A stretch of DNA of 64,000 nucleotides from Mesonia mobilis DSM 19841 (GTDB taxonomy: Bacteria; Bacteroidota; Bacteroidia; Flavobacteriales; Flavobacteriaceae): assembly GCF_000423405.1 (NCBI RefSeq), contig NZ_AUHX01000001.1:1-64000 (forward strand), written 5' to 3'. Below are positions 26,778 to 35,283 of the stretch, piece after piece. How positions within the stretch are numbered: the stretch's first letter is position 1; each line of letters begins with the position of its first letter. The notes under the pieces were generated by a model. It was given only the letters and a program-made list of their open reading frames with translations. It was not told the DNA's origin and did not search any database. Both the position numbers and the translations under genes were made by a program.

Positions 26778-27973
26778 TACATATTCTTTTTAAATTGAAT
26801 AATTAAGCGGTTAAGTGCTTCGATATCTTTTTTAGTTACGCTAGGTTTTACCTCTAGCGCTTTTATTTGGTCAAATAATAGATCGATTTCTTCTGAAGAA
26901 ATTTTGGTTTGTTGCTCGATTAATTGACGGTAATTTTTCTGTTCTTTTACGTTTATTTTAAATTCTTTTTGAAGGAAGATAAAAAAATGATCTCTAATTT
27001 TTTGAGCTATTGTGCGATAATCTTTTTGGTCTAAATACATCCCGGCGATGGTTCGCGTATAATCGTAAGTTTGGTTTCTTAACGGATCGACCACCGGTAT
27101 GCTTTTCTGCTTTCTTTTTCCTTCAAAAAAGATAAACAAAATTGTCGCGATAATTACAAAATAATAGGCCCATTTAAAATAGCGATTACTTAGTAGAATG
27201 TAAAGCGGCGAGGTATGAATAATCTTGCCGTTTTTATAATGATTATCCCAATAGATCGTTTCTTGTAAGTCTAAATAGGCTAAGAATTTTTCTGCATATT
27301 CAAAGTTTTCTCCGTCCAATAAAAAATAATTAGTAAAGGCTTGCGGAGAGCTATGCAGCAAAAATCGGCCTTCACCAAATTTGCTTTCAACAAAATTGGC
27401 TAGACTATCATTTTGTAGAGAATTATCGTCTTTTACTTTAGCAATGCCTAAAACTTTTTGTTGCTTACCGTTTAGTGAATCAAAATATTCTAGCGTATGA
27501 TCTCTGTTGAATTCGTAATATTTTTCGCTTCTTAAATCTTTATTGGCAAAATTGTATTGCGGTATGTTTTCAAGTCCGTTTTTTCTAATTTTTTGATCGT
27601 TAGTGATTTTTAGCGTATCGAGTAACGGATAGCTAATGTAACTGGCAGAAATTACTGCGGTATTTCCTTTTTCTACCCATTTTAAAAGTTTGTTTAATTC
27701 AGCAGCATCGATCCCTACAGAAGCGTTTAAAAAGAAATAAGTACCGGTAGTGGAGGTATCTTCTAAAAATTCGAATGGCGGAATATTAACTTGTTCCACT
27801 TTAGCGACTTTTTCTAAACTTTCATAAAATACAAAAGTACCCTGCGGAATTTTATCGGTGATCGAATAGCTGGGATACCAGTTTACCGGATCTTTTTGAT
27901 TGGCTTCTAAAAAGATAAGCATTGCCAGTAAAGCAAGTAAAGCGCCTAATATGATTTTATAACTTCTGCCCAT
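26777..27973 (-). CDS. DUF4350-domain membrane protein
   Basis: 398 residues: an N-terminal transmembrane helix, an extracytoplasmic DUF4350 domain (about 35-240) resembling a GATase-like fold (YPSYSITDKIPQGTFVFYESL, GRFLLHSSPQAFTNYFLL), a second transmembrane helix (about 268-285), and a C-terminal cytoplasmic helical part with DHFFIFLQKEF. Such proteins are standard members of MoxR clusters. One-base overlaps on both sides show translational coupling. Confidence 0.82.
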   Translation of the reverse strand: MGRSYKIILGALLALLAMLIFLEANQKDPVNWYPSYSITDKIPQGTFVFYESLEKVAKVEQVNIPPFEFLEDTSTTGTYFFLNASVGIDAAELNKLLKWVEKGNTAVISASYISYPLLDTLKITNDQKIRKNGLENIPQYNFANKDLRSEKYYEFNRDHTLEYFDSLNGKQQKVLGIAKVKDDNSLQNDSLANFVESKFGEGRFLLHSSPQAFTNYFLLDGENFEYAEKFLAYLDLQETIYWDNHYKNGKIIHTSPLYILLSNRYFKWAYYFVIIATILFIFFEGKRKQKSIPVVDPLRNQTYDYTRTIAGMYLDQKDYRTIAQKIRDHFFIFLQKEFKINVKEQKNYRQLIEQQTKISSEEIDLLFDQIKALEVKPSVTKKDIEALNRLIIQFKKNM

Positions 27974-28719
27974 TATTGTAATTGCGTTTTAATGGCTGCA
28001 AAGTCTTTTGAAGCGTGTTGATATTCTTCTTCAGAAATTGTAAAATCACCGTACCAAACAAAATCGTACCATTTGGTGATTTTTTTAAACTGAAGTTTGA
28101 GTTGTTCTGATTCAATTTCAGCTAAATAATCGTGATTGGTTTTTTGAAATTGATAATCGATAATTTCTTTATTTTTTAATTCACGCAATACCAGTAAATA
28201 AGAATAGCGAATCGCCAGACGGTATTGTTGGTTTTCTAAAGCATCTGTAATAAGCTGATTAATATCTTCGGTATAAATAATTTTTTCTTCTTCAGATAAA
28301 AATACCTCTCCGGTTTCTTTATCACCAAGATATTCACCGACAGGATTGAGTTTTATAAAAAGATAAACGGCAAAACAGATGATAAGAAAAAGAATAATAT
28401 AAGGTAAACTCTCAATAAGAAAAGCCACTAAACCATCGGCTTTATAATCGCCCAATAGCCAATGCCAAAAGTCACTCCAAATATTGGCTATCCATCTTTT
28501 AAATTGGTACCACCAAGATTTTTCTGCACTAACTTCGGTATAATCAAAATCGCTATCATTTTTATAGTCTTCTAATTGTACTTCATCAAAAGATAAGGGA
28601 GTAAGGTTTTGAGTTTTATCGTACTCAAAATTTTGTGATACTAACGTGTCTTCTTGCGCTATACTTAGATTAGCGGTAAAAAGTAAAATAGAAAAAATAG
28701 CGTATTGAAAATAGCTCAT
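27973..28719 (-). CDS. DUF4129-like membrane protein of the MoxR cluster
   Basis: 248 residues: a signal peptide ending NLSIAQ, an extracytoplasmic segment rich in Trp (SWWYQFKRWIANIWSDFWHW), one transmembrane helix (about 106-125), then a cytoplasmic helical domain with LAIRYSYLLVLRELKNKEII and WYGDFTISEEEY, the DUF4129 pattern. DUF4129 is often fused to transglutaminase domains; here it stands alone. It lies between the DUF4350 gene and the next membrane-protein gene without gaps. Confidence 0.72.
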   Translation of the reverse strand: MSYFQYAIFSILLFTANLSIAQEDTLVSQNFEYDKTQNLTPLSFDEVQLEDYKNDSDFDYTEVSAEKSWWYQFKRWIANIWSDFWHWLLGDYKADGLVAFLIESLPYIILFLIICFAVYLFIKLNPVGEYLGDKETGEVFLSEEEKIIYTEDINQLITDALENQQYRLAIRYSYLLVLRELKNKEIIDYQFQKTNHDYLAEIESEQLKLQFKKITKWYDFVWYGDFTISEEEYQHASKDFAAIKTQLQ

Positions 28720-29592
28720 TTACTCGTCTTTCCCTAGGTTTTCGATACTTTCATAAGCTCCGGTATGATTTTTTTGTTCATTTAAGTTGAAGTAAATAAA
28801 ACCTATACATACTGAAAGCATACCGTAAATAATGTACGAAAGTGCGCTTCCCACAATGTTTAGCGTTAAATAAACCCAATCGAACATAGACGACGGGTCT
28901 GAAAACGTACCTTCATTAACGTAAGTAATGGTTTTTGTAAGTGTATAAATAATTGCAGGAAGTTGAAAAATAAGCGCAATTACATAAACGATAATCCCCA
29001 TCAGTAAAAGCGTGAAAAAGCTAATCCACCAATTTTCTTTAATTAAGCTGAAAGCGTAAGAAATAGTTTCAGAAAAACCTAAGCGGTCAAACGTTCTTAT
29101 GGCATAAACCAAGCAAAGTGGTACCGCTAGGTAAATACCCGGAAGGACACAAAAGATAGTTCCGGCAAAAATCATAATACTCACCGCAATACCTAAACCA
29201 AGATATGAAGACCAATTTTGGCTCATGCCTTCGCCAACTTCATCTACATTAATTTCACCATTATTTTTTATGTAAGATTTAATGCTTTGCATAATGGTCC
29301 CATTCATAAAAGCTTGGTAAGCCATCGATGCTAAAGACAAAAAGAAAAAGCCGGTGACCATATTAAAACCCCAACCTTGACCAATAACTCCGGAGGTAAA
29401 AAGATTGTTTCCTTGGCCAACGCTTACATAACTGTAATAACCCAACGCAAAAAGTTGTAATAAAAATACCGGACCGGTATATTTTAGTAAAGCTTTTAAA
29501 AGCGGTTTATAATTTTCTCTTATAAACTTAAAGGTATCGCTTAAAATCTCACCAAGATCTCGTTCTCTTTTAAACTGAATGTATTTCTGCAT
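28720..29592 (-). CDS. Multi-pass membrane protein of the MoxR cluster
   Basis: 290 residues. It begins with a basic amphipathic segment (YIQFKRERDLGEILSDTFKFIRENYKPLLKALL cut short: residues 4-36) and has about six transmembrane helices, resembling glycerophosphodiester-phosphodiesterase-type membrane domains or YciC-like proteins. The ...VLPGIYLAVPLCLVYAI segment (about 150-168) is typical of these. No catalytic residues are evident. It overlaps the SpoIIM gene by 23 bases and abuts the DUF4129 gene exactly. Confidence 0.75.
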   Translation of the reverse strand: MQKYIQFKRERDLGEILSDTFKFIRENYKPLLKALLKYTGPVFLLQLFALGYYSYVSVGQGNNLFTSGVIGQGWGFNMVTGFFFLSLASMAYQAFMNGTIMQSIKSYIKNNGEINVDEVGEGMSQNWSSYLGLGIAVSIMIFAGTIFCVLPGIYLAVPLCLVYAIRTFDRLGFSETISYAFSLIKENWWISFFTLLLMGIIVYVIALIFQLPAIIYTLTKTITYVNEGTFSDPSSMFDWVYLTLNIVGSALSYIIYGMLSVCIGFIYFNLNEQKNHTGAYESIENLGKDE

Positions 29593-30550
29593 CTTTCGAT
29601 TGTAATTTATTTAAATGTATTGGGTAATAAACGTAATAAAATAAAATGAGTGCCAAAGATAAGCTTATAATTAAAATAGCTAACCAATCGGGCATTTCTG
29701 TATGTCTGGTTACAAAACTTTCTAGAAAACCGGCAATCACAAAAAAGGGGACGGTACTTAATACCACTTTTAGGCCGACTTTCACACCATTTATAAAAGA
29801 TGCCATTCGGCTAAAGGTACCGGGAAATAAAATACCTTTCCCAACAATTAAACCGGCACAAGCAGCAACAATAATTACAGAGATCTCGATAGTACCGTGA
29901 ATCCAAATGGTTCTCACCGATTCCCAAAGTAAACCTTTTTCGTAAAAGAAATATTGAAAACTACCCAGCATAATTGCGTTTTGCATAATAATGTAAATAG
30001 TGCCAATCCCAAAAAACAAGCCTAAAACAAAGGCAAATAAACCTACTTTTATATTATTGACGGTAATCCCTAAAAACATATTCATCTCGCTCATCTCTTT
30101 ATAAACCGCCATCGGGTCATTATTTTCGATATTCTCCAAAGTCATATTCACATAAGCATCTCCCATAATCGCACGAACAAAACTTTGATCGCTTCCGGCA
30201 GAATACCAGCCTACGACGGCAAAAAGCATAAAACATAAAAAGGCGATTAATAACTGCTTTTGGTAATGATAAAACTCTAACGGAAACTCTTTCGTGAAAA
30301 AAGTAATGAATCGGTTTCTAGATTCGCGCTTGCTTTTATAAATTTTTTGATGTGCTCGCGACGATAAGCTATTTAAGTATTGTAGCGTATTGCTATTTGG
30401 GTAAAACGTCTGCGCATAACTTAAATGGTCAGTCACTTCAAGGTAAAGTGCCGATAATTCTTCCGGAGGAATATTCATATTATTTTGAATAACCCTTTCA
30501 AATTTATTCCATTTATCCTTATTTTGCTTTACAAATGCAGCTTCACGCAT
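29570..30550 (-). CDS. SpoIIM-like (stage II sporulation protein M family) membrane protein
   Basis: 326 residues from the Met at 30550 (MREAAFVKQNKDKW). A longer in-frame start at 30634 is rejected because it would run into the divergent RDD gene. About six transmembrane helices (from about residue 100) show the family motif NNIKVGLFAFVLGLFFGIGT and HGTIEISVIIVAACAGLIVG. The organism need not sporulate; SpoIIM homologues recur in MoxR/DUF58 clusters together with RDD proteins. It is probably the first gene of this six-gene operon. Confidence 0.9.
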   Translation of the reverse strand: MREAAFVKQNKDKWNKFERVIQNNMNIPPEELSALYLEVTDHLSYAQTFYPNSNTLQYLNSLSSRAHQKIYKSKRESRNRFITFFTKEFPLEFYHYQKQLLIAFLCFMLFAVVGWYSAGSDQSFVRAIMGDAYVNMTLENIENNDPMAVYKEMSEMNMFLGITVNNIKVGLFAFVLGLFFGIGTIYIIMQNAIMLGSFQYFFYEKGLLWESVRTIWIHGTIEISVIIVAACAGLIVGKGILFPGTFSRMASFINGVKVGLKVVLSTVPFFVIAGFLESFVTRHTEMPDWLAILIISLSLALILFYYVYYPIHLNKLQSKDAEIHSV

Positions 30551-30586
30551 AATTTCTGAAGATTGGATTTCAAAGAAACGTATTAA

Positions 30587-31300
30587 ATGGATAATTTTCA
30601 AATAGAAACAGCTCAAAATGTTTCCATCAATCAAAATATTGCCAATTTAGGCGATCGAGTATTAGCTTATATTGTCGATGTGTTAGTGATGATCGCTTAC
30701 ATGATCTTAACCTCTGTGCTTTTGGGCTTTCTTTCTTTAGGAATGCGAGAACAATGGGTCTATATGCTAATTGTAGGTTTACCGCCATTTTTATACCCGA
30801 TGCTTTCTGAAACTTTCTGGAATGGTCAAACTGTTGGTAAAGCATTATTACGAATTAGAGTTGTAAAATTAGACGGTTCTCGTGCCGGATTTTCTAATTT
30901 TGCGATACGTTGGTTGCTAGGGATGATCGAATTAGGAATGACTTCTGGATCTTTAGCTTTGGTGGTCTATTTGTTTAATGGTAAAGGTCAACGTTTGGGA
31001 GACATTGCTGCAAAAACCGCTGTAATTTCAGAAAAGCAGCGTGTTTTTTTACATCATACGTTAAATGTTGATGTTGAAGAAGATTATCAGCCACAATATC
31101 CACAGGTAACTATTTTTAACGATAACGAAATACAAACGATTAAAAATCTCTTTCAAAAAGCAAAGCGAGAAAGCAATCACGCGATTATTGTTTCTTTATC
31201 TAATAAAACCAGTGAAATGATGCAAATTACGCCTAACGAGAAACCGATAAAGTTTATCGAAAAAGTAATTGCAGACTATAATTACTACACACAACAATAA
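30587..31300 (+). CDS. RDD-family membrane protein
   Basis: 237 residues. The RDD domain (about 20-150) has LGDRVLAYIVDVLVMIAYMI at its first helix, SETFWNGQTVGKALLRIRVV, and ends QRLGDIAAKTAVI; a soluble C-terminal tail of ~80 residues follows. RDD proteins are implicated in ion exchange or transport. It is divergent from the SpoIIM-like gene with only 36 bases between, and its stop abuts the TRIC gene start directly, so both are probably co-transcribed. Confidence 0.88.
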   Translation: MDNFQIETAQNVSINQNIANLGDRVLAYIVDVLVMIAYMILTSVLLGFLSLGMREQWVYMLIVGLPPFLYPMLSETFWNGQTVGKALLRIRVVKLDGSRAGFSNFAIRWLLGMIELGMTSGSLALVVYLFNGKGQRLGDIAAKTAVISEKQRVFLHHTLNVDVEEDYQPQYPQVTIFNDNEIQTIKNLFQKAKRESNHAIIVSLSNKTSEMMQITPNEKPIKFIEKVIADYNYYTQQ

Positions 31301-31921
31301 ATGGATTATTATTTAATTATCGATATTCTTGGGGTGATCGCCTTTTCTATTTCTGGAGTGCTGTCTTCGATGAAAAAGAAAATGGATCCGTTTGGGATAC
31401 TAATTATCGCTTTTGTTACCTCTGTTGGTGGCGGGACTTTACGAGATATCTTAATTGGATTTCCTGTGGCTTGGATGCGTAACCTTACCTATGTTCACGT
31501 AATTTTAGCAACCACCGTTTTTGCGATTATCTTCCGAAAAAAGCTAATTTTTTTTAGACGATCGTTGTTTCTTTTCGATACGGTGGGGATTGGATTGTAC
31601 ACCATAATTGGAGTAGAGAAGGGGCTTGCGGCAGATTTCCCTCCCATAATTTGTATCGCTATCGGTACGATGACGGCTTGTTTTGGTGGGGTAATTAGAG
31701 ATATTCTTTGTAATGAAATCCCGCTATTATTTAGAACCAAAGAAATTTACGCCACAGCCTGTATTTTGGGAGGTATCACTTACTTTATCTTATTAAAACT
31801 TCAACTTAGTTCAGAAGTAGTATTTACCCTTTCTGGTGCGGTTGTAATTATCGTAAGATCCTTAGCAGTGTATTTTGATTTACGCTTACCTTCGGTATAT
31901 TTTCATTCTGAAGAAAAATAA
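31301..31921 (+). CDS. TRIC-type cation channel family protein (YadS/UPF0126)
   Basis: 206 residues and seven predicted transmembrane helices arranged as two inverted repeats, each with the glycine-rich motif (SVGGGTLRDILIG near 50 and CFGGVIRDILCNEIPLL near 130). Bacterial members of the trimeric intracellular cation channel family conduct monovalent cations. The start codon follows the RDD stop codon with no spacer. The gene ends 2 bases before the convergent cyclophilin gene, with no visible terminator between. Confidence 0.9.
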   Translation: MDYYLIIDILGVIAFSISGVLSSMKKKMDPFGILIIAFVTSVGGGTLRDILIGFPVAWMRNLTYVHVILATTVFAIIFRKKLIFFRRSLFLFDTVGIGLYTIIGVEKGLAADFPPIICIAIGTMTACFGGVIRDILCNEIPLLFRTKEIYATACILGGITYFILLKLQLSSEVVFTLSGAVVIIVRSLAVYFDLRLPSVYFHSEEK

Positions 31922-31923
31922 AT

Positions 31924-32679
31924 TTAGTTAACCACTACGCTATCAATTAATATATTACGAATAGGCCATTCGCTGGCATCGGTTTTTACTTTAGCAATTT
32001 TATCGACCACGTCCATTCCGCGAGTCACTTCACCAAAAACAGTATGATCGTTGTCTAGGTGATGCGCGCCACGTTTACCTTGAACGATAAAAAATTCAAA
32101 AGGAGAAGAAGCTTTACTTACATTTTGTTCAGCATATTTCGCAGCAGAAAAAGCTCCGCGATAATGTTGATGTTTCGAAGAAAATTCACTCGGTATAAGG
32201 TAATCGCCAACAGCAGCTCTCACTTTTTGAGTTGAAAGATTATCACTATTACCACCTTGTACCACAAAGTTATCGAGCACACGATGAAAAAATGTAGTTT
32301 CAAAATATCCTATTTTAGCCAATCGAATAAAATTTGCACGATGTAGCGGAGTATCTTTATAGAGTTTAACATCGATCTCACCAAAATTAGTGTATATCGT
32401 TACTTGATCTTCAGGATTTTCTTTGCCATATTTTGTTAGAAAAGGAATAAGCTGTTCTTGCTCTACCGTTGTAATAGATCTTAGGTCGATATCTGTTTTG
32501 CTACCACCATCAGGAATGTTGATCGAATTTATAATACTATCTTGCTTAACTTTTTGTTTTTTTTGCTGAAGTTCTTTTTGAGTTTGTTTAGAACTACTAT
32601 TGGTTTTAGTATCTTCACAACTCGCAAAAAGAATTGTAATTACAAATGTAAAGCTTACTAATTTTTGAAAGTATGACAT
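31924..32679 (-). CDS. Exported lipoprotein peptidyl-prolyl cis-trans isomerase (cyclophilin type)
   Basis: 251 residues: a lipoprotein signal (lipobox ILFASC), a Lys/Gln-rich linker (about 22-60), then a cyclophilin domain with GEIDVKLYKDTPLHRANFIRL, FFHRVLDNFVVQGG, the substrate-site FEFFIVQ segment and HTVFGEVTRGMDVVDKI. It should assist proline isomerisation in folding of periplasmic or outer-membrane proteins. Its start codon overlaps the start of the divergent Nudix gene (ATGACAT at 32673-32679). Confidence 0.92.
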   Translation of the reverse strand: MSYFQKLVSFTFVITILFASCEDTKTNSSSKQTQKELQQKKQKVKQDSIINSINIPDGGSKTDIDLRSITTVEQEQLIPFLTKYGKENPEDQVTIYTNFGEIDVKLYKDTPLHRANFIRLAKIGYFETTFFHRVLDNFVVQGGNSDNLSTQKVRAAVGDYLIPSEFSSKHQHYRGAFSAAKYAEQNVSKASSPFEFFIVQGKRGAHHLDNDHTVFGEVTRGMDVVDKIAKVKTDASEWPIRNILIDSVVVN

Positions 32680-33314
32680 TTTCAGAATTTAAAAAATCGA
32701 TTTCAAAAATAGAAAATTTTGAAGTTTTAGGAGAAGAAGCACACCTGCAAATGGCTCCGAATTTTAGAAAAACCGAACTAGAACAAGTAAATATTGAAGC
32801 TAAAAAACCTAAAGAAGCAGGAGTGATGGCCTTGTTTTATCCTAATTCTGAAGAGGAAACTTGTCTAACTTTAATTTTGAGAAAAACCTATAAAGGCGTG
32901 CATTCTGCTCAAATCGGTTTTCCCGGAGGAAGAAAAGAAAAACAAGATAAAGACTTACGGGAAACCGCCTTACGAGAAACGTACGAAGAAGTTGGAGTGC
33001 ATCCAAAAGAGATCGAAGTATTAAAAAAACTGACTAAAATTTATATTCCACCTTCAAATTTTTGGGTTCAACCCTTTTTAGGAATTGCAGAAAAAACTCC
33101 AAATTTTAAAAAGCAAGAGAGCGAAGTAGAAGAAATTTTAGAAGTAAAGTTAAGCGACTTTTTAAATAATGATAATTTAGTAGAAGAAACACTTTCAACC
33201 TCTTACGCTAAAAATGTTAGCGTTCCTGCCTTTTATTTAAATCAACAAATTGTTTGGGGAGCTACAGGAATGATGTTAAATGAGGTAAAAGCCTTACTTA
33301 ATGAGATGTTATAA
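32673..33314 (+). CDS. Nudix hydrolase, CoA pyrophosphatase type
   Basis: 213 residues. The CoA-pyrophosphatase signature QIGFPGGRKEKQDKDL precedes the Nudix helix ALRETYEEVGV. The opening FKKSISKIENFEVLGEEAHLQMAP is also typical of this family and supports the chosen ATG even though it overlaps the neighbouring lipoprotein gene by 7 bases. It probably cleaves CoA to phosphopantetheine and 3',5'-ADP in the cytoplasm. Confidence 0.92.
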   Translation: MTFSEFKKSISKIENFEVLGEEAHLQMAPNFRKTELEQVNIEAKKPKEAGVMALFYPNSEEETCLTLILRKTYKGVHSAQIGFPGGRKEKQDKDLRETALRETYEEVGVHPKEIEVLKKLTKIYIPPSNFWVQPFLGIAEKTPNFKKQESEVEEILEVKLSDFLNNDNLVEETLSTSYAKNVSVPAFYLNQQIVWGATGMMLNEVKALLNEML

Positions 33315-33329
33315 CCCGAGCTAATTTTG

Positions 33330-33337
33330 TATATTTG
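33330..33337 (+). promoter_or_regulatory. -7 promoter box of the acyltransferase gene
   Basis: TATATTTG is an exact TAnnTTTG located 21 bases before the acyltransferase ATG and just after the Nudix stop codon. No good TTTG is found 19-21 bases upstream, so only the -7 half is convincing. Confidence 0.5.
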
Positions 33338-33357
33338 GAGGTTCTAATAGAAAATAA

Positions 33358-34191
33358 ATGGGGATATTTAAAAAAAATCCATTCGGGCATATACTTTTTT
33401 TAAAAAAGTGGTTAATTAGAATTATGGGCGCTATGACGCATCGTCGTTACCGTGGTTTTAATAATTTAAATATTGAAGGATCAGATATTATTAAAGATCT
33501 TCCCGATAATAATGTTCTTTTTGTTTCTAACCACCAAACCTATTTTGCCGACGTTGTGGCGATGTTTCACGTATTTAATGCCAGTTTAAGTGGTCGTGTC
33601 GATACCATTAAGAACGTAGGTTACTTGTGGAATCCTAAACTCAATATTTATTATATCGCTGCTAAAGAAACCATGAAAGCAGGTTTATTGGCAAGAATAC
33701 TGGCTTATGCCGGAAGTATTTCTATTGAAAGAACTTGGCGTTCTAAAGGTCAAGAAGTAAACAGACAAGTAAAAATGAGCGATATTACCAATATTGGTAA
33801 AGCTCTAGACGACGGTTGGGTAATTACTTTCCCACAAGGTACTACAAAACCTTGGAAACCAATTAGAAAAGGTACCGCGCATATTATTAAGCAATACAAA
33901 CCTATCGTTGTACCGATCGTGATCGATGGTTTTCGACGTTCTTTCGACAAAAAAGGTATTCGTATAAAAAAACGCGGTATTTTACAATCGATGGTGATTA
34001 AAGAACCTTTAGAAATCGATTATGAAAATGAAAGCTACGATGAGATCGTTTCTAAAATAGAATATGCGATCGAGCAACATCCTTCTTTCTTAAAAGTTAT
34101 TTCTGAAAAAGAATTGAAGATCCAAGAAGAACTCAATCAAATGAGAAGATGGAGTTATAAAGAAGAGAATGGTCCTCATTTTGAAGATTAA
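33358..34191 (+). CDS. plsC: 1-acyl-sn-glycerol-3-phosphate acyltransferase (PlsC family)
   Basis: 277 residues. The acyltransferase motifs are block I NHQTYFAD (HX4D catalytic pair), block III-like FPQGTTKPW (the EGT/QGT phosphate site) and VVPIVIDGF (block IV). It transfers a fatty acyl chain to lysophosphatidic acid or a related glycerolipid at the inner membrane face. The C-terminal helical extension is longer than in minimal PlsC. It has its own promoter-like box. PlsC versus another glycerolipid acyltransferase cannot be separated by eye. Confidence 0.85.
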   Translation: MGIFKKNPFGHILFLKKWLIRIMGAMTHRRYRGFNNLNIEGSDIIKDLPDNNVLFVSNHQTYFADVVAMFHVFNASLSGRVDTIKNVGYLWNPKLNIYYIAAKETMKAGLLARILAYAGSISIERTWRSKGQEVNRQVKMSDITNIGKALDDGWVITFPQGTTKPWKPIRKGTAHIIKQYKPIVVPIVIDGFRRSFDKKGIRIKKRGILQSMVIKEPLEIDYENESYDEIVSKIEYAIEQHPSFLKVISEKELKIQEELNQMRRWSYKEENGPHFED

Positions 34192-34229
34192 TTGTTAAAG
34201 TTTGTAAGATTTAACATAATAAATATTAA

Positions 34230-34246
34230 TTGGCACGAGACTTGTA
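34230..34246 (+). promoter_or_regulatory. Sigma-54-like promoter upstream of a serine hydrolase gene
   Basis: TTGGCACGAGACTTGTA matches the sigma-54 consensus TGGCAC-N5-TTGC(A/T), with T in place of C in the -12 GC. The -24 GG and the spacing are exact. It lies in the 151-base space between the acyltransferase stop and the serine hydrolase start at 34343. A second possible start signal, the -7 box TATTTTTG, lies at 34304-34311. No sigma-54 activator gene is in the window. Confidence 0.45.
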
Positions 34247-34342
34247 TTTCATATAAGCGAATGTTAAAAACTGATTTTAAGTTATTTATGATTAGTTTTT
34301 CACTATTTTTGAATCAACCCAAATTAAAATTTAAAACTTTTT

Positions 34343-35260
34343 ATGTTAAAACACATCAGTCTCAGTTTATTAAGTCTTTTTATGTTTACTGCAATTCATG
34401 TAAGTGCTCAGCAAAGCTTACCTGTTGCAGATTTAGCGGAAATCACACCTCTTACCGAAGTAGCTAATGATCCTCTTCAAGTTTTACTAGAAGATGAGGT
34501 AATGAAGAATCCTACGTGGAGGCGATTGGTTAATAACAAAAAAATGTCGATAGGTGTAGTAGACTTAAATAATATAAATAACGCTCACTACGCCGGGATC
34601 AACAGTAACGAAATGATGTATGCGGCAAGTTTGCCTAAGATCGCTATTCTTTTAGCTTCGATGGACGCTATTGAGAATTGTGAATTAGCAGAAACTGTAG
34701 AAGTAACCAGAGATCTTAATTTAATGATTAACAGATCAGATAACCACGCTTCTACTAGAATGATCGACCGTTTAGGTTACGATAAAATCGCTGCCGTTTT
34801 ACAAAGTCCTGAATATAAATTATACGATGAATTAAATGGCGGTGGCCTTTGGGTAGGTAAACGTTATGCTGCCGGCGGACCAAGAAATCCTGATCCTATT
34901 AAAGGATTAAGTCACGCAGCTACCGTGCAACAAGTTTGTAGATTTTACTATAAAATGATCACTGGTAGTTTAGTTTCACCGGAAAAATCTAAGAAGATGT
35001 TAGATATTATGGAAGATTCTCATCTTCACCATAAATTTGTAAATACTTTAGATCGTATTGCTCCAAACGCTAGAGTTTTTAGAAAATCTGGGTCTTGGAG
35101 AAACTATCACGCAGATTCTGCTTTAGTTTGGGGTAAAGACGGAAGAAAATATATTCTTGTAGCTTTAGTAGAAGATCCTAATGGAGAACAAATTATTAGA
35201 GATTTAGTAGTTCCTTTAGAAAATATAATTAAAAAATCACGTTCTTTGGAAACTACATAA
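34343..35260 (+). CDS. Exported serine hydrolase of the class A beta-lactamase/PBP fold
   Basis: 305 residues with a signal peptide (cleavage near VSAQ). The three active-site motifs are SLPK (S96, K99), SDN (S132-N134) and KSG (K248-G250), so the penicilloyl-serine fold is intact. The usual class A Glu of the omega loop is not obvious, so this is more likely a peptidase or esterase than a true beta-lactamase. It is followed after 23 bases by the transporter/HEAT gene, and an analogous but distinct hydrolase lies beyond it on the other strand. Confidence 0.85.
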   Translation: MLKHISLSLLSLFMFTAIHVSAQQSLPVADLAEITPLTEVANDPLQVLLEDEVMKNPTWRRLVNNKKMSIGVVDLNNINNAHYAGINSNEMMYAASLPKIAILLASMDAIENCELAETVEVTRDLNLMINRSDNHASTRMIDRLGYDKIAAVLQSPEYKLYDELNGGGLWVGKRYAAGGPRNPDPIKGLSHAATVQQVCRFYYKMITGSLVSPEKSKKMLDIMEDSHLHHKFVNTLDRIAPNARVFRKSGSWRNYHADSALVWGKDGRKYILVALVEDPNGEQIIRDLVVPLENIIKKSRSLETT

Positions 35261-35283
35261 TAGTTGTAGTTTGTCCAAAAAAA

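Noticed and set aside
34192-34467. Frame directly after the acyltransferase stop
   Set aside because: It starts with TTG, has no family features and overlaps the start of the serine hydrolase in another frame; the region holds promoter-like elements instead.
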